From Opitutaceae bacterium TAV5 (GTDB taxonomy: Bacteria; Verrucomicrobiota; Verrucomicrobiia; Opitutales; Opitutaceae): a stretch of 64,000 nucleotides of DNA. Below, in pieces: positions 1 to 8,679 of this stretch. Both the position numbers and the translations under genes were made by a program. A model generated the notes under the pieces. That model worked only from the letters and a program-made list of their open reading frames with translations. It was not told the origin of the DNA and made no database searches. Within the stretch, counting starts at the first letter, position 1; every line of letters starts with the position of its first letter. The stretch is from positions 310,001-374,000 of the forward strand of contig CP007053.1 of assembly GCA_000242935.3 (NCBI GenBank). Direction: 5' to 3'.

Positions 1-3
1 TGG

Positions 4-3000
4 ATGTTTGGATGCGGGATTTGCATGAGGATGAAGATCACAGGAGTGAACAGAGCGAACGGAGGACGAGTAAAACCGGCCGCCTCCGTTGCCTCCGTTT
101 TCTCCTGTAAAAAACAATCCGGTTTCGCCCTGCTCGTCACCATCATCCTTGTAGCGTTCCTCGTTCTGGTGGTGATGGCGCTGGCCACCTTCACGCGGGT
201 GGAGACGCAGGTCTCGACCAACAGCCAGCACCTGGCCCGCGCCCGGCAAAACGCCACGATGGCGCTCAACATCGCCCTCGGCCAGGTGCAGGTACTCACC
301 GGCCCCGACCAGCGCACGACCGCCGAAGCCAGCCTTGAGTTCCCCACCGCCGCGAACCCGCGTTGGGTGGGGGTTTACGGGAACACAAACGTCGCCTCCT
401 ATACCGACACGCCCTCCGCCATCAAGCAACTCACTCCGGCATTGCTCAACTGGCTGGTCAGCGGCAACGAGAGTGTGAGCTTTACCGCCAACAGCGGCAC
501 CACCACCACCCACGGGCGGATCGAGAAGCCGTATCCGTCGGAATGGCCCTTCACTCCCGAAGCTGCCGTCACCTCCGCCGACAACGCCGCCTTGGCCGAC
601 GCCACCGCGCTGACCGAAAGCCTGAAACTGGATGGCAAGCCCGCGCGGCTCCTCGTCGGCCCCGCCACGGCAGGCGACATCACGCCTGCCTCCAACTACG
701 TGCTCGCGCCCTTGGTGGACGTCGCCGTGCCTACCGGCAGCGTGCCCGGCCTTTCCTCCGGCGATCCGACGTCCCAAACCACCATCGGCCGCTATGCCTG
801 GTGGGTGGGCGACGAAGGCGTGAAGGCCCGCGCCAACCTGCGCGACCGTTATCTGCAAACGTCCGACTCCGCCGACCGGTATTACAGCTTCGTCACCGCC
901 CAGCGCTCGGCCGTGGAGCTGATGACTTGGAAAAAAAGTGCCCCCGCCGGCATGGCCTCCACCATGGGCCTCTCCACCTCCGACACCTCCTTAGACCGCA
1001 TCGGCGCCGATTACGATTTCACCCTTCCTTCGCTCAGAAACATCCTCTCGCTCAACCAGCTTCCCTTTCTCGGCGGCTCATCGACCGCCACGCAAAACCT
1101 CGCCACCGCCGCCCGCCAGCGTTTCCATGATCTCACGACGGCCAGCTATTCCGTGCAGGCCGACACCTTCGCCGGTGGCCTCAAAAAAGACCTCACCGCC
1201 GACATCGCCGACACCACCAGCGCCGCCTCCGGCAATCGTCCTGCGGATACGGATACCCTTTTCAAACCCCAATCGGCCTCCGATCCCGGCATCCCCACCT
1301 GGGGCCAGCTTCGCTCTTGGGCACGGACCACCGCCGCCCTGGAAAACCCGCAGGCCATCGAGCCCAAGCCCGCCACCGCCACCCAAGCCGGCATCGGCCC
1401 CGTCATCAGCATGGCCGGGCTCGGCTTCGGCTTTGAAATCCGGGATCACGACAGCGAAACCGGCGGCGGCAAGTTTTACCTGCGGCTGTTCCCGACCCTG
1501 GTGCTCTACAATCCCTACACGGTGCCGATCAAGGCGCATACCTATCAGATCGGCTTCGCCCTGCGCCGGCCCGGCAACGGGAAAGTCGGCTTCTCCTTCG
1601 ACCTGAAACCCGTGCCGACCACATGGGTTTTCGACCCAGAGGACGAGACTTACGAATTCAGCAGTTGGGGTGACTACAAATCGTGGGGCACCTACACCCT
1701 CAACGACTGCCCCGACGTGGACAACGGCAAGGATGCCCCCGGCTTCATCTCCTTCACGGTCCAGACCGGGGACATCCCGCCGGGGGAAAGCCACATCTTC
1801 ACGCTCGACAGTTCCGAGGGCGCGAAGAGCTACACCTCCGCCAACCTCATGACCCACGGCACCAGCGGGCTCAGCCGTTGGGTGACTCTCCGGGTCGCGC
1901 TCGACGAGACGCTGCCCAACGACGCCTCGTTTTGCGCCACATCAAGGGGCATGAATTTCGACGTTTCTTCGCCCGACGGCTACAAGGACGCGCACATGCA
2001 GGTGGTTCTGGCCGAGCCGGGCGGGCTCACCCAGTCGGGCGTGCAGCCGGGGACGCCCACCGATGCCTGGTATCAGGGCATTCTCGACTGCGCGCCCTAC
2101 GGCGCGGGTTTCGATAGCTGCTGCAAGGTGAGCAACGTCATCATCCTCTCCCCCATCCCCCCCTGCCCGGCCGACCCGGCCATTCTGCTCAGCGAGCTCG
2201 AAGCCTCCGCCAACACCGAAACCGAGCCCTACTTCGGCCTGAATGTGCAGGCGCAGATGGAAGCCTCCGCCGGCAACACCCTCGGCGGTTATACGGAAGG
2301 CAGCATGGGTACGGGCCGCACCCGCTGGCTGGTGCAGAGCAATATCCGCGCCCCCGTCGCCGCCCGCTCCAAGCTGGATGCCGGCACCATGAACTACATG
2401 GGGTCGGGCAGTCCCGGCTACGCCGCCACCTTCCGCACCTCGTATTCCAAAACCAAGGCCACCCGCAACGCCATCCTCTACATGACGCTGGGCAACGATG
2501 CCCGGGCCTCCTCCGGGCCGGGGCAGGACGCCAGGGACGTCCTCGTCAACAGCACGCTCTTCGACATCCTGCCGCCCGCCGGGGGGCTGCTCTCACTGGG
2601 CCAGCTCCAGCACGCCCCGCTCTCGCTGCTCGGCTTTTATCCCGCCTACCCCTTCGGCAACTCGGCGGCCGACATGCGCCTTGCCCGCAACGCCCACTAC
2701 GCCACAGGCGTCCTCCGCCCTCCGGGCGCGCTCGGCTCCGGCTCGGGCACCTTCAACAAGCCCTACTACGATATCTCCTGGCACCTCAACCGCGCGATAT
2801 GGGACCGGTATTTCGTCTCCGCCGTGCCGGCCTCGTGGACTGCGGCCGATGTCGCCGCCGGGAAGCCGCTGCCCAATGCCCGCATGACTGTCTACCGCCG
2901 CGAAGGGGCTGCACCTGCTATCGACGAACTCCGTTATTCCGGTTCCGGAACCAATGCAGCCTATGATCGCGCCGCCGCCCATCTGCTGGTGGCGGGCGGC

Positions 3001-3948
3001 TTCAACGTCAACTCCACCTCGGAGCAGGCCTGGCGCGCCCTGCTGGCCGGGACCAATCAGCTTCCCAACGGCACCGCGTATTCCGGCAGCGCTTCCGGAA
3101 AGCTCAACGCAGTCACGCCTCGCTTCGCCCGCAACGCAGGAGCCATGAACTGGACGGCCGACAGCCTCGAACGAGCCGACTACTCCGGCAATCGGGAACT
3201 CGCCCTGCGGGAAGGCTCCGAAACCGTCTCCGAAGCGGCCGACCGCCTCCCCTGCGTGGTGGATGAGCTGGCCAAACGCATCGTCGAGGAAGTGCGTCTG
3301 CGCGGTCCCTTTCTCTCGCTCGGCGACTTCGTCAACCGCCGCATCGTCTCCTCCACCAGCAGCGCCCCGGCTACCGGCGTCAAGGGCGCTCTCCAGCGCG
3401 CCATCGACCGCATGCAGGCCCCTTACGAAATCAATGTCTCCGACAACATCTACGACATCCCCATGGGGAAAAACGAAGACTTCCCCAGCTGGAAAAGCTG
3501 GAAGGACTACGTCAACAAGCCGCCAGACATCCTGGTGTCATACAGCGACCTGCCGGTCGACTACCTTCCCGCCAACCCTGGCGACAGCAAGGCCCACTTC
3601 CTCGGCAAGGATGCCGGCGAGCCCGACGGCGCCTTCATGAGCCGGTCGGCTTACAACCCCAAATTCCTCACCCAGGCCGATCTCCTCTCCGTGCTCGGAC
3701 CCGCGCTCTCCGCCCGGTCCGACACGTTCCTCATCCGCGCCTACGGCGAGGACGTCAATCCGCTCGACCCGACCGACATCCGCGCCCGCGCCTGGTGCGA
3801 GGCCGTCGTCCAGCGCACGCCCGACTATATGGATACAACCGACGATCCCCAGGTTCACCCGAAGGACGCCACGCAGGAGATCAACCGCAAGTTCGGCCGC
3901 CGCTACAAGGTCGTCTCCTTCCGCTGGCTCTCGCCCGCCGACATTTGA
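4..3948 (+). CDS. Verru_Chthon cassette protein A
   Basis: A 1314-residue protein recognised as protein A of the Verru_Chthon cassette (TIGR02600-like), a set of pilin-like proteins found in Verrucomicrobia. Residues about 40-65 form one hydrophobic segment (FALLVTIILVAFLVLVVMAL) followed by TRVETQVSTNSQHLARARQN, which resembles the N-terminus of PilX-type minor pilins. The rest is a long soluble, probably exported, domain rich in Ser, Gly and Asn, and the C-terminal stretch ending in SFRWLSPADI is typical of the family. The frame is open to the window edge, so the start could lie upstream; ATG at 31 is an alternative. Residues about 13-35, just before the membrane segment, are encoded by a palindromic repeat. 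The other cassette members would lie upstream of the window. The role in assembly of a surface structure is inferred. Confidence 0.85.
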   Translation: MFGCGICMRMKITGVNRANGGRVKPAASVASVFSCKKQSGFALLVTIILVAFLVLVVMALATFTRVETQVSTNSQHLARARQNATMALNIALGQVQVLTGPDQRTTAEASLEFPTAANPRWVGVYGNTNVASYTDTPSAIKQLTPALLNWLVSGNESVSFTANSGTTTTHGRIEKPYPSEWPFTPEAAVTSADNAALADATALTESLKLDGKPARLLVGPATAGDITPASNYVLAPLVDVAVPTGSVPGLSSGDPTSQTTIGRYAWWVGDEGVKARANLRDRYLQTSDSADRYYSFVTAQRSAVELMTWKKSAPAGMASTMGLSTSDTSLDRIGADYDFTLPSLRNILSLNQLPFLGGSSTATQNLATAARQRFHDLTTASYSVQADTFAGGLKKDLTADIADTTSAASGNRPADTDTLFKPQSASDPGIPTWGQLRSWARTTAALENPQAIEPKPATATQAGIGPVISMAGLGFGFEIRDHDSETGGGKFYLRLFPTLVLYNPYTVPIKAHTYQIGFALRRPGNGKVGFSFDLKPVPTTWVFDPEDETYEFSSWGDYKSWGTYTLNDCPDVDNGKDAPGFISFTVQTGDIPPGESHIFTLDSSEGAKSYTSANLMTHGTSGLSRWVTLRVALDETLPNDASFCATSRGMNFDVSSPDGYKDAHMQVVLAEPGGLTQSGVQPGTPTDAWYQGILDCAPYGAGFDSCCKVSNVIILSPIPPCPADPAILLSELEASANTETEPYFGLNVQAQMEASAGNTLGGYTEGSMGTGRTRWLVQSNIRAPVAARSKLDAGTMNYMGSGSPGYAATFRTSYSKTKATRNAILYMTLGNDARASSGPGQDARDVLVNSTLFDILPPAGGLLSLGQLQHAPLSLLGFYPAYPFGNSAADMRLARNAHYATGVLRPPGALGSGSGTFNKPYYDISWHLNRAIWDRYFVSAVPASWTAADVAAGKPLPNARMTVYRREGAAPAIDELRYSGSGTNAAYDRAAAHLLVAGGFNVNSTSEQAWRALLAGTNQLPNGTAYSGSASGKLNAVTPRFARNAGAMNWTADSLERADYSGNRELALREGSETVSEAADRLPCVVDELAKRIVEEVRLRGPFLSLGDFVNRRIVSSTSSAPATGVKGALQRAIDRMQAPYEINVSDNIYDIPMGKNEDFPSWKSWKDYVNKPPDILVSYSDLPVDYLPANPGDSKAHFLGKDAGEPDGAFMSRSAYNPKFLTQADLLSVLGPALSARSDTFLIRAYGEDVNPLDPTDIRARAWCEAVVQRTPDYMDTTDDPQVHPKDATQEINRKFGRRYKVVSFRWLSPADI
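40..108. repeat. Palindromic repeat R3, copy 1
   Basis: Imperfect inverted repeat whose left part reads ACAGGAG..AGCGAACGGAG and right part CTCCGTTTTCTCCTGT. A second copy lies between modA and modB. This copy is inside the 5' coding part of the cassette protein A frame and contributes about 23 residues ahead of the membrane segment. Confidence 0.7.
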
Positions 3949-4413
3949 GCACGAATCCATGAGCAGGAAATCTCCCACCTCCCCCGGATTTTTTTTAGCC
4001 GCAAAAGAGCCCAGGGCGGCTGAGCCGCAACCGAAGGGAGAAGAATGGCCACGAAAAACACGAAAAAACACACCGCGGATGAAATCCTCCATCGCGCTTA
4101 TAAGCGCGCGGGAGGTTCCCGCCGGGCAGAAGGGAATTTTGTGCTTTTTGTGGCAATCCCGGTTTGAAAAAGGCCGAAATCGAGCGCCAATGAACCGGAT
4201 TTTTTGCCGCAAAAGAGCGCAAGATCCTCACGCGGATGAAACATTGCGTGGCTCTGCGAATGTGAGTTCGCAGGCAGCGGAAGCCAGCCGATTGTCCGCG
4301 AACTCCGGCAACCTGCGCCGGCCTGCACCGACCTGCGAACTTACGTTCGCAGCTACACCGCGCCGCGACCTTCAGCCTTTCAGCTTTTCAGAGTTTCCGA
4401 CTCATCCGTCACC
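3949..4413. other. Repeat-filled intergenic region
   Basis: No convincing gene. It holds palindromic repeat R1 (4045-4157) and a second imperfect palindrome around 4247-4360, where TGCGAATGTGAGTTCGCAG is mirrored by CTGCGAACTTACGTTCGCAG. A low-complexity stretch of TTTCAGC words precedes the next start codon. The frames that stay open here are repeat-encoded and lack coding character. Confidence 0.75.
4045..4157. repeat. Palindromic repeat R1, copy 1
   Basis: Outer arms read ATGGCCACGAAAAACACG and TTTTGTGCTTTTTGTGGCAAT; the centre carries CGCGCTTATAAGCGCG. The 22-base core starting CCTCCATCGCGCTTATAAGC is identical in a second copy between modB and modC. Confidence 0.8.
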
Positions 4414-5214
4414 ATGAAATCACTACGGCTTCTCATCCTTCTCCTTTTCGGCATTTCAGTTTTCAGTCTTCAGCTTTTTTCCCAAGGCGCTCCCCGCACC
4501 TTCCGCGTGCTCAACCTCGCCGGCAAGATCACCAGCCTCACCTCCGACGGCACGGGCCAGGGCGCCATGCTCTACTTCGATTCCGATGCCGGGAAACCCG
4601 TCACGGTGCCCGTCCCTGCCGGTCAGTTTCCGCGCGCCCGCCCCATTCCTCCCGGCGGCGAACTGAAACTCTACCGCTACGAAATGGCCCCGGCCGATAC
4701 GCCGCCGGAGGCCATCATTGCCTGTTGCCGCGTCGCCGTCGCCGCCGGCAAGCCCCGCAAGGTTTTTGTCGCCACGGTCAGAATTCCCGCCGGATACGAG
4801 CGCGCCCTCGTTATTCTCACTCCCGCCCCCGGCGACGATCCCCGCGGCAAACTGGATACGCATGTCTACGACGGCTCGCCAGGTATTCATAAATCCGACA
4901 CAGTTCTCGTTTTCAATGCCACGCCGTCAGACGTCGCGCTCAAGCTCGGCGAAAACATCCTCGAAATCCCCGCCCGCGGCGTGCGGATCGGCCCCTTTAT
5001 CGGCGAGGAAGGCGCCATCCAGGTGAAACTCGGCCTGCGCTCTCCCGGCGGCGACTGGAAACTCGCGCTCACCACCGTGCACTCCGCCCGCCCCGGCTAT
5101 CGGGTGCTGGCCGTCATCCGGCCATTGACCGACGACCCACGTACCCCGCCGGTCCTCAACCTCGATTACGAATACGCCCCGCCGCAAGGCCCCCTGCTGG
5201 CCCGGAAACCGTAA
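4414..5214 (+). CDS. Secreted protein of unknown function downstream of cassette protein A
   Basis: A 266-residue protein with an N-terminal signal peptide (MKSLRLLILLLFGISVFSLQ, probable cleavage near residue 24) and no further membrane segment. No domain is recognised. The middle contains a Pro-rich linker (RARPIPPGGELKLYRYEMAP) and alternating strand-like stretches, suggesting a small beta-rich periplasmic or surface protein. It is the first gene after cassette protein A in the same direction, so a role with that cassette is inferred from position only. The signal-peptide region is encoded by a TTTTCAGTCTTC-type simple sequence also present in the spacer just upstream and in the signal peptide of the next gene. 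ATG at 4414 is the only start that preserves the signal peptide. Confidence 0.7.
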   Translation: MKSLRLLILLLFGISVFSLQLFSQGAPRTFRVLNLAGKITSLTSDGTGQGAMLYFDSDAGKPVTVPVPAGQFPRARPIPPGGELKLYRYEMAPADTPPEAIIACCRVAVAAGKPRKVFVATVRIPAGYERALVILTPAPGDDPRGKLDTHVYDGSPGIHKSDTVLVFNATPSDVALKLGENILEIPARGVRIGPFIGEEGAIQVKLGLRSPGGDWKLALTTVHSARPGYRVLAVIRPLTDDPRTPPVLNLDYEYAPPQGPLLARKP

Positions 5215-5250
5215 CGGCATGACCCCGGACTGTACCAACGCGTCAAAACC

Positions 5251-5338
5251 CGTGAATTTTCACATAAAGATCGCAAGGCCTACAAAGGACCGGGCTTCCG
5301 AAGCTTCGCGTTCTTTGAGATCTTTGTGTAATATCAAA
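5251..5338. repeat. Palindromic repeat R2, copy 1
   Basis: Left arm TTTTCACATAAAGATCGCAA and right arm TCTTTGAGATCTTTGTGTAA are imperfect inverted complements. It belongs to the same family as the next element and the copy after modB. Confidence 0.65.
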
Positions 5339-5350
5339 GCCCCAAAGCCT

Positions 5351-5451
5351 CCGGATTTTTACACCAAGGCCACAAAGAGCGCAAAGGATTGCCAGTTACC
5401 TTCTTCGCGTCCTTTGCGGCCTTGGTGTAAAATCAAAAACATTCGGGACGC
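5351..5451. repeat. Palindromic repeat R2, copy 2, with conserved flank
   Basis: Arms TTTTACACCAAGGCCACAAAG and CCTTTGCGGCCTTGGTGTAA form an inverted repeat. It begins with CCGGATTTTTACAC and ends with AACATTCGGGACGC, both also bordering the copy between modB and modC. The unit therefore extends beyond the hairpin itself. Confidence 0.75.
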
Positions 5452-5511
5452 TGGTATAAAATCAAAAACATCAGGATTGCCTCCTGTAAACACCCGCGCC
5501 TCCCGATCATC

Positions 5512-6552
5512 ATGAATCCACGTCTCCACTACCCGCGACTCGTCTCGCTTCTGCTTGTTTTCAGTCTTCCGCTTTCAGCCCGATCTCTCACCGATGCCGC
5601 CGGGCGCAGCGTCACCGTGCCCGACAGCGTGCAGCGCGTCGCCGGCACCGCGCCGCCGCCCACGCTTCTCGTTTACGCCCTCGCGCCCGATCTCCTCGTC
5701 TCCTCCGACACCCCTGCCGTCTCCTCCTTCTACGCGCCCGGCACCCGGCTGCTCCTGCCGGAGTTCACCCGCCTGCCCGTGGTCGGCGGCTGGCACGGCT
5801 CCTCCCGCGGCGCCAACATGGAGGCGCTCCTCGCCCTCGATCCGCAGGTCGTCGTCGCCTGGCGCAACGACTTCGCCATGGAGCCCGTGCTCCGCTCCTT
5901 TGAAAAATTCGACATCCCCGTCGTATTCGTCAACCAGGACCGCGTCGCCGACATCCCCGGCGCGCTCCGTCTTGTCGGCCAGGCCATCGGCCGCGCCGAG
6001 GCCGGAGAAAAACTCGCCCGCGACGCCGAGGCCCGGCTCGCGCAGGTTCGCAAGACCGTCGGGGCCGTCCCGCCCGAAAAACGCCCTTCGATTTACTACG
6101 CGCAGGGCGCCGACGGCCTGCTCACGCAATTTTCCGGCTCGTACCACTTCGATCCGTTCCTCGTCGCCGGCGGCCGGTCGCTCTTTCCCGGCGAGCAAAA
6201 AACCATGATGGGCATGGAGCGTGTATCCCTGGAGCAGATACTCGAAAGCGACCCCGCCGTCATCGTCGCCACCGACACCCGCTTTGCCCGCGCCGTGCGC
6301 ACCGACTCCCGCTGGTCCGGCATCGCCGCCGTGCGTGACGACCGCGTCCTCGTGATCCCGCGCGATCCCGTCAACTGGCTCGACCGCCCGCCGTGTTTCA
6401 TGCGCGTCCTCGGCGTGCAATGGCTCGCCAGCGTCCTCTACCCGGAGGCGTATCCCGGCAACATCGTGCAGGAGACGATCACTTTCTACCGCGACTACCT
6501 GCACCAGACCATCGACGAAAAAACGGCCCGCCACCTGCTGGCCCCGCAATAA
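5512..6552 (+). CDS. molA: Periplasmic metal-binding protein of a FecCD-type ABC importer (MolA-like)
   Basis: A 346-residue substrate-binding protein of the PF01497 (cobalamin/siderophore/MolA) class. Residues 1-24 are a signal peptide; the mature part opens with the family signature LTDAAGRSVTVPDSVQRVAG, and later segments (LLALDPQVVVAW, PSIYYAQGADGLLTQFSGS, WLDRPPCFMRVLGVQWLASVLYP) match the two-lobed fold with a connecting helix. It starts an operon with a FecCD permease and ATPase. Family members bind iron siderophores, haem, cobalamin or oxyanions. MolA of the Haemophilus MolBCA system binds molybdate and tungstate, and linkage here to ModD and a Mop molbindin makes molybdate or tungstate the best guess. 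Substrate assignment is inference, so the symbol is provisional. Confidence 0.7.
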   Translation: MNPRLHYPRLVSLLLVFSLPLSARSLTDAAGRSVTVPDSVQRVAGTAPPPTLLVYALAPDLLVSSDTPAVSSFYAPGTRLLLPEFTRLPVVGGWHGSSRGANMEALLALDPQVVVAWRNDFAMEPVLRSFEKFDIPVVFVNQDRVADIPGALRLVGQAIGRAEAGEKLARDAEARLAQVRKTVGAVPPEKRPSIYYAQGADGLLTQFSGSYHFDPFLVAGGRSLFPGEQKTMMGMERVSLEQILESDPAVIVATDTRFARAVRTDSRWSGIAAVRDDRVLVIPRDPVNWLDRPPCFMRVLGVQWLASVLYPEAYPGNIVQETITFYRDYLHQTIDEKTARHLLAPQ

Positions 6553-6585
6553 AGTGTCCCGATTTTTCCGTGACGGAAGACACGA

Positions 6586-6738
6586 TTGAACAGAAGATCA
6601 TGAAGGAAATACAGATACCTCTGGAGGACGTCCGGTGACCCGCGTACGAAGTGTTTCCCGAACCGGAAGAAGTCCGGATACAGGCAAGAGGGGAGCATGC
6701 CAGAAGCATCTTCGTTCCCTTCGTAATCTTCTGTTCAA
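6586..6738. repeat. Palindromic element overlapping the start of the permease gene (R10)
   Basis: Thirteen-base perfect outer arms, TTGAACAGAAGAT and ATCTTCTGTTCAA, enclose further partly complementary segments (for example GACGTCCGG and CCGGAAGAAGTCCGG). The right part lies inside the molB reading frame and encodes about its first 35 residues, which look nothing like a FecCD permease N-terminus. Confidence 0.7.
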
Positions 6739-7801
6739 AAACAGGGAAACCGTCCCTCCCGGTACGCCCGCGCGCGCGACGCCTCGGCCGGAGTCCCCGG
6801 CCCGCGCATGGCATCCGCTCGCGATCCTCGTGCCGGTGCTGGTGTGCACTGTGTTTCTGGCGCTCGGCGCCGGGCGCTACGGCATCGGCTGGGGCGAACT
6901 CGTCGCCCTGCTCGCCGGCCGCGCCCCGGCGGCCGACGCCGACCGCTGGGCCAACATCTTTTTCCAACTCCGCCTGCCGCGCATCGCCGCCGCCGCGCTC
7001 GTGGGTTCCTCGCTCGCCGTGGCCGGCGCGTCGTACCAGGCCATGTTCGCCAATCCGCTCGCCTCGCCCAATCTTTGCGGCGTGCTCGCCGGTTCCTGCT
7101 TCGGCGCGGCCCTCGGCATGGTCATCAGCGAGAGCTGGATCGTCGTGCAACTGACAACCTTCGTCTTCGGCTTCGCCGCCGTCGGCGTGGCGCTCGGCAT
7201 CGCCACCGCCTTCCGCCGCGCCTCCGATCCCATGCTGCTGCTCATCCTCGGCGGCATCGTCGCCGCCGCCCTGTTTTCCGCCCTGCTCGCCATCGTCAAG
7301 TACACGGCCGATCCCTACGACAAACTCCCCTCCATCGTCTACTGGCTGATGGGGTCGCTCGCCGCCAGCGAATGGACCACGCTCCGCCGCGTGGCGTGGC
7401 CGATGCTCGCCGCCATGCTCCTCCTGCTCTCGCTCGGCGGCCGCCTCAACGTCCTCAGCCTCGGCGACGACGCCGCCCGCGCCCTCGGCATCCACGCCGG
7501 CCGCGTGCGCCTGCTGGCCATCCTGCTCGCCACCCTGCTCGGTTCGCTGACGGTCGTGCTCGGCGGCGAGATCGGCTGGATCGGCCTCATCGTGCCGCAC
7601 GTCGCCCGCCTTCTCGCCGGCCCCGACAACCGCCGGCTGCTCCCCGCCAGCGCGCTGCTCGGCGCCTCCTTTCTCATCATTGTGGATACGTTTGCCCGCA
7701 CCGCCTTCCGCATCGAGGTGCCGGTGGGCATCGTCACCGCGCTCCTCGGCGTCGTCGCCTTCGTGCTCGTGCTCGGCCGCGTGCGGAAAGGCTGGGCATG
7801 A
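6635..7801 (+). CDS. molB: FecCD-type ABC permease (MolB-like)
   Basis: A 388-residue inner-membrane permease of the BtuC/FecCD family, with about ten hydrophobic segments from residue 60 on. Family signatures are LRLPRIAAAALVGSSLAVAG followed by YQAMFANPLASPNLCGVLAG near residues 110-150, and GGEIGWIGLIVPHVARLLAG near residue 310, which contains the ATPase-coupling region. The chosen GTG start has a good GGAGG seven bases upstream, and no other in-frame start precedes the first membrane segment. The first 35 or so residues are encoded by a palindromic repeat and form an Arg/Lys-rich cytoplasmic extension. The stop overlaps the next start (ATGA), so it is coupled to the ATPase. Transport of molybdate or tungstate is inferred from neighbours. 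Confidence 0.8.
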   Translation: MTRVRSVSRTGRSPDTGKRGACQKHLRSLRNLLFKNRETVPPGTPARATPRPESPARAWHPLAILVPVLVCTVFLALGAGRYGIGWGELVALLAGRAPAADADRWANIFFQLRLPRIAAAALVGSSLAVAGASYQAMFANPLASPNLCGVLAGSCFGAALGMVISESWIVVQLTTFVFGFAAVGVALGIATAFRRASDPMLLLILGGIVAAALFSALLAIVKYTADPYDKLPSIVYWLMGSLAASEWTTLRRVAWPMLAAMLLLLSLGGRLNVLSLGDDAARALGIHAGRVRLLAILLATLLGSLTVVLGGEIGWIGLIVPHVARLLAGPDNRRLLPASALLGASFLIIVDTFARTAFRIEVPVGIVTALLGVVAFVLVLGRVRKGWA

Positions 7802-8679
7802 CTCCGCTCCTCGAGGCCTCCGGCATCCATTTCGGCTACCCCGGCCGCCCCGTGCTCCACGATGTTTCGCTCCGCCTCCGTCCCGGCCGTGTGGTCGCGC
7901 TGCTCGGCCCCAACGGCAGCGGCAAGAGCACCCTTCTCCGCATTCTCCTCGGCCTGCATCGTCCGCACCGCGGGCACGTCTTTTTCTCCGGCCGGTCCAC
8001 CGCCCGCATGACCCGGTCCGCCATTGCGGAAGAAGTGGCCTCCGTCCCCCAGCACGCCTCGGTCGGCTTCGCCTGGACCGCGCTCGATGTCGTTCTCATG
8101 GCCCGCGTTTTCCGCCAGCGCCACCCCTTCGCGCGCAACACCGCCGCCGACCATGACGCCGCCCGCGCCGCCCTCTGCCGCCTCGGCGCCGCCGGCCTCG
8201 CCGACCGCGTGTTTTCCACGCTCAGCGGCGGCGAACGCCAGCTCGTGCTCATCGCCCGCGCCCTCGCCCAGGAATCGCCGGTGCTCGTCATGGACGAACC
8301 CGTCACCGGACTCGACTACGGCAACCAGATCCACCTCCTCCACCTCATCGCCGACCTCGCCCGCACATTCGGCAAGGCCATCCTGCAAACCACGCACACC
8401 CCCGAGCACGCCCTCGCCTCCGCCGACGAGGTCATCCTGCTCCGCGACGGCCGCATCCTCGCGCAAGGCCGGCCCCGCGACCTCCTCAACCCGTCCGCGC
8501 TCGCCTCCCTCTATGACATTCCGCCCGGCCGCCTCGCCGGTTTCCTTCGCGACTCCCGGATGTCCCCCGGCCCCGCCGGAGCAACAGATGCGCAACACTT
8601 CACAAAAACCGGCCCCGTTCCTGGCCCGGATCAGGCTCATTCCCGGTTAGCCAACAACCGAAACAACAACCGCGAATGA
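7798..8679 (+). CDS. molC: ABC transporter ATPase of the MolABC-like importer
   Basis: A 293-residue ATPase with Walker A LLGPNGSGKST (about residues 33-43), a Q-loop at VPQHASV, ABC signature STLSGGERQ near residue 142, Walker B PVLVMDEPVTGLD near residue 160 and a switch His in TTHTPEHAL. This is the FepC/BtuD-type subunit of the importer formed with the preceding two genes. The last 40 or so residues extend beyond the usual end and are Pro/Asn rich. It overlaps the permease gene by ATGA at its start and the next gene by ATGA at its end, so four genes appear translationally coupled. The substrate (molybdate or tungstate preferred) is inference. Confidence 0.85.
   Translation: MTPLLEASGIHFGYPGRPVLHDVSLRLRPGRVVALLGPNGSGKSTLLRILLGLHRPHRGHVFFSGRSTARMTRSAIAEEVASVPQHASVGFAWTALDVVLMARVFRQRHPFARNTAADHDAARAALCRLGAAGLADRVFSTLSGGERQLVLIARALAQESPVLVMDEPVTGLDYGNQIHLLHLIADLARTFGKAILQTTHTPEHALASADEVILLRDGRILAQGRPRDLLNPSALASLYDIPPGRLAGFLRDSRMSPGPAGATDAQHFTKTGPVPGPDQAHSRLANNRNNNRE

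Noticed and set aside
5219-5515. Open frame of 98 codons before the MolA-like gene
   Set aside because: It consists of palindromic repeat R2 copies and has a Lys/Arg/Ser-rich composition without a domain or ribosome-binding site.
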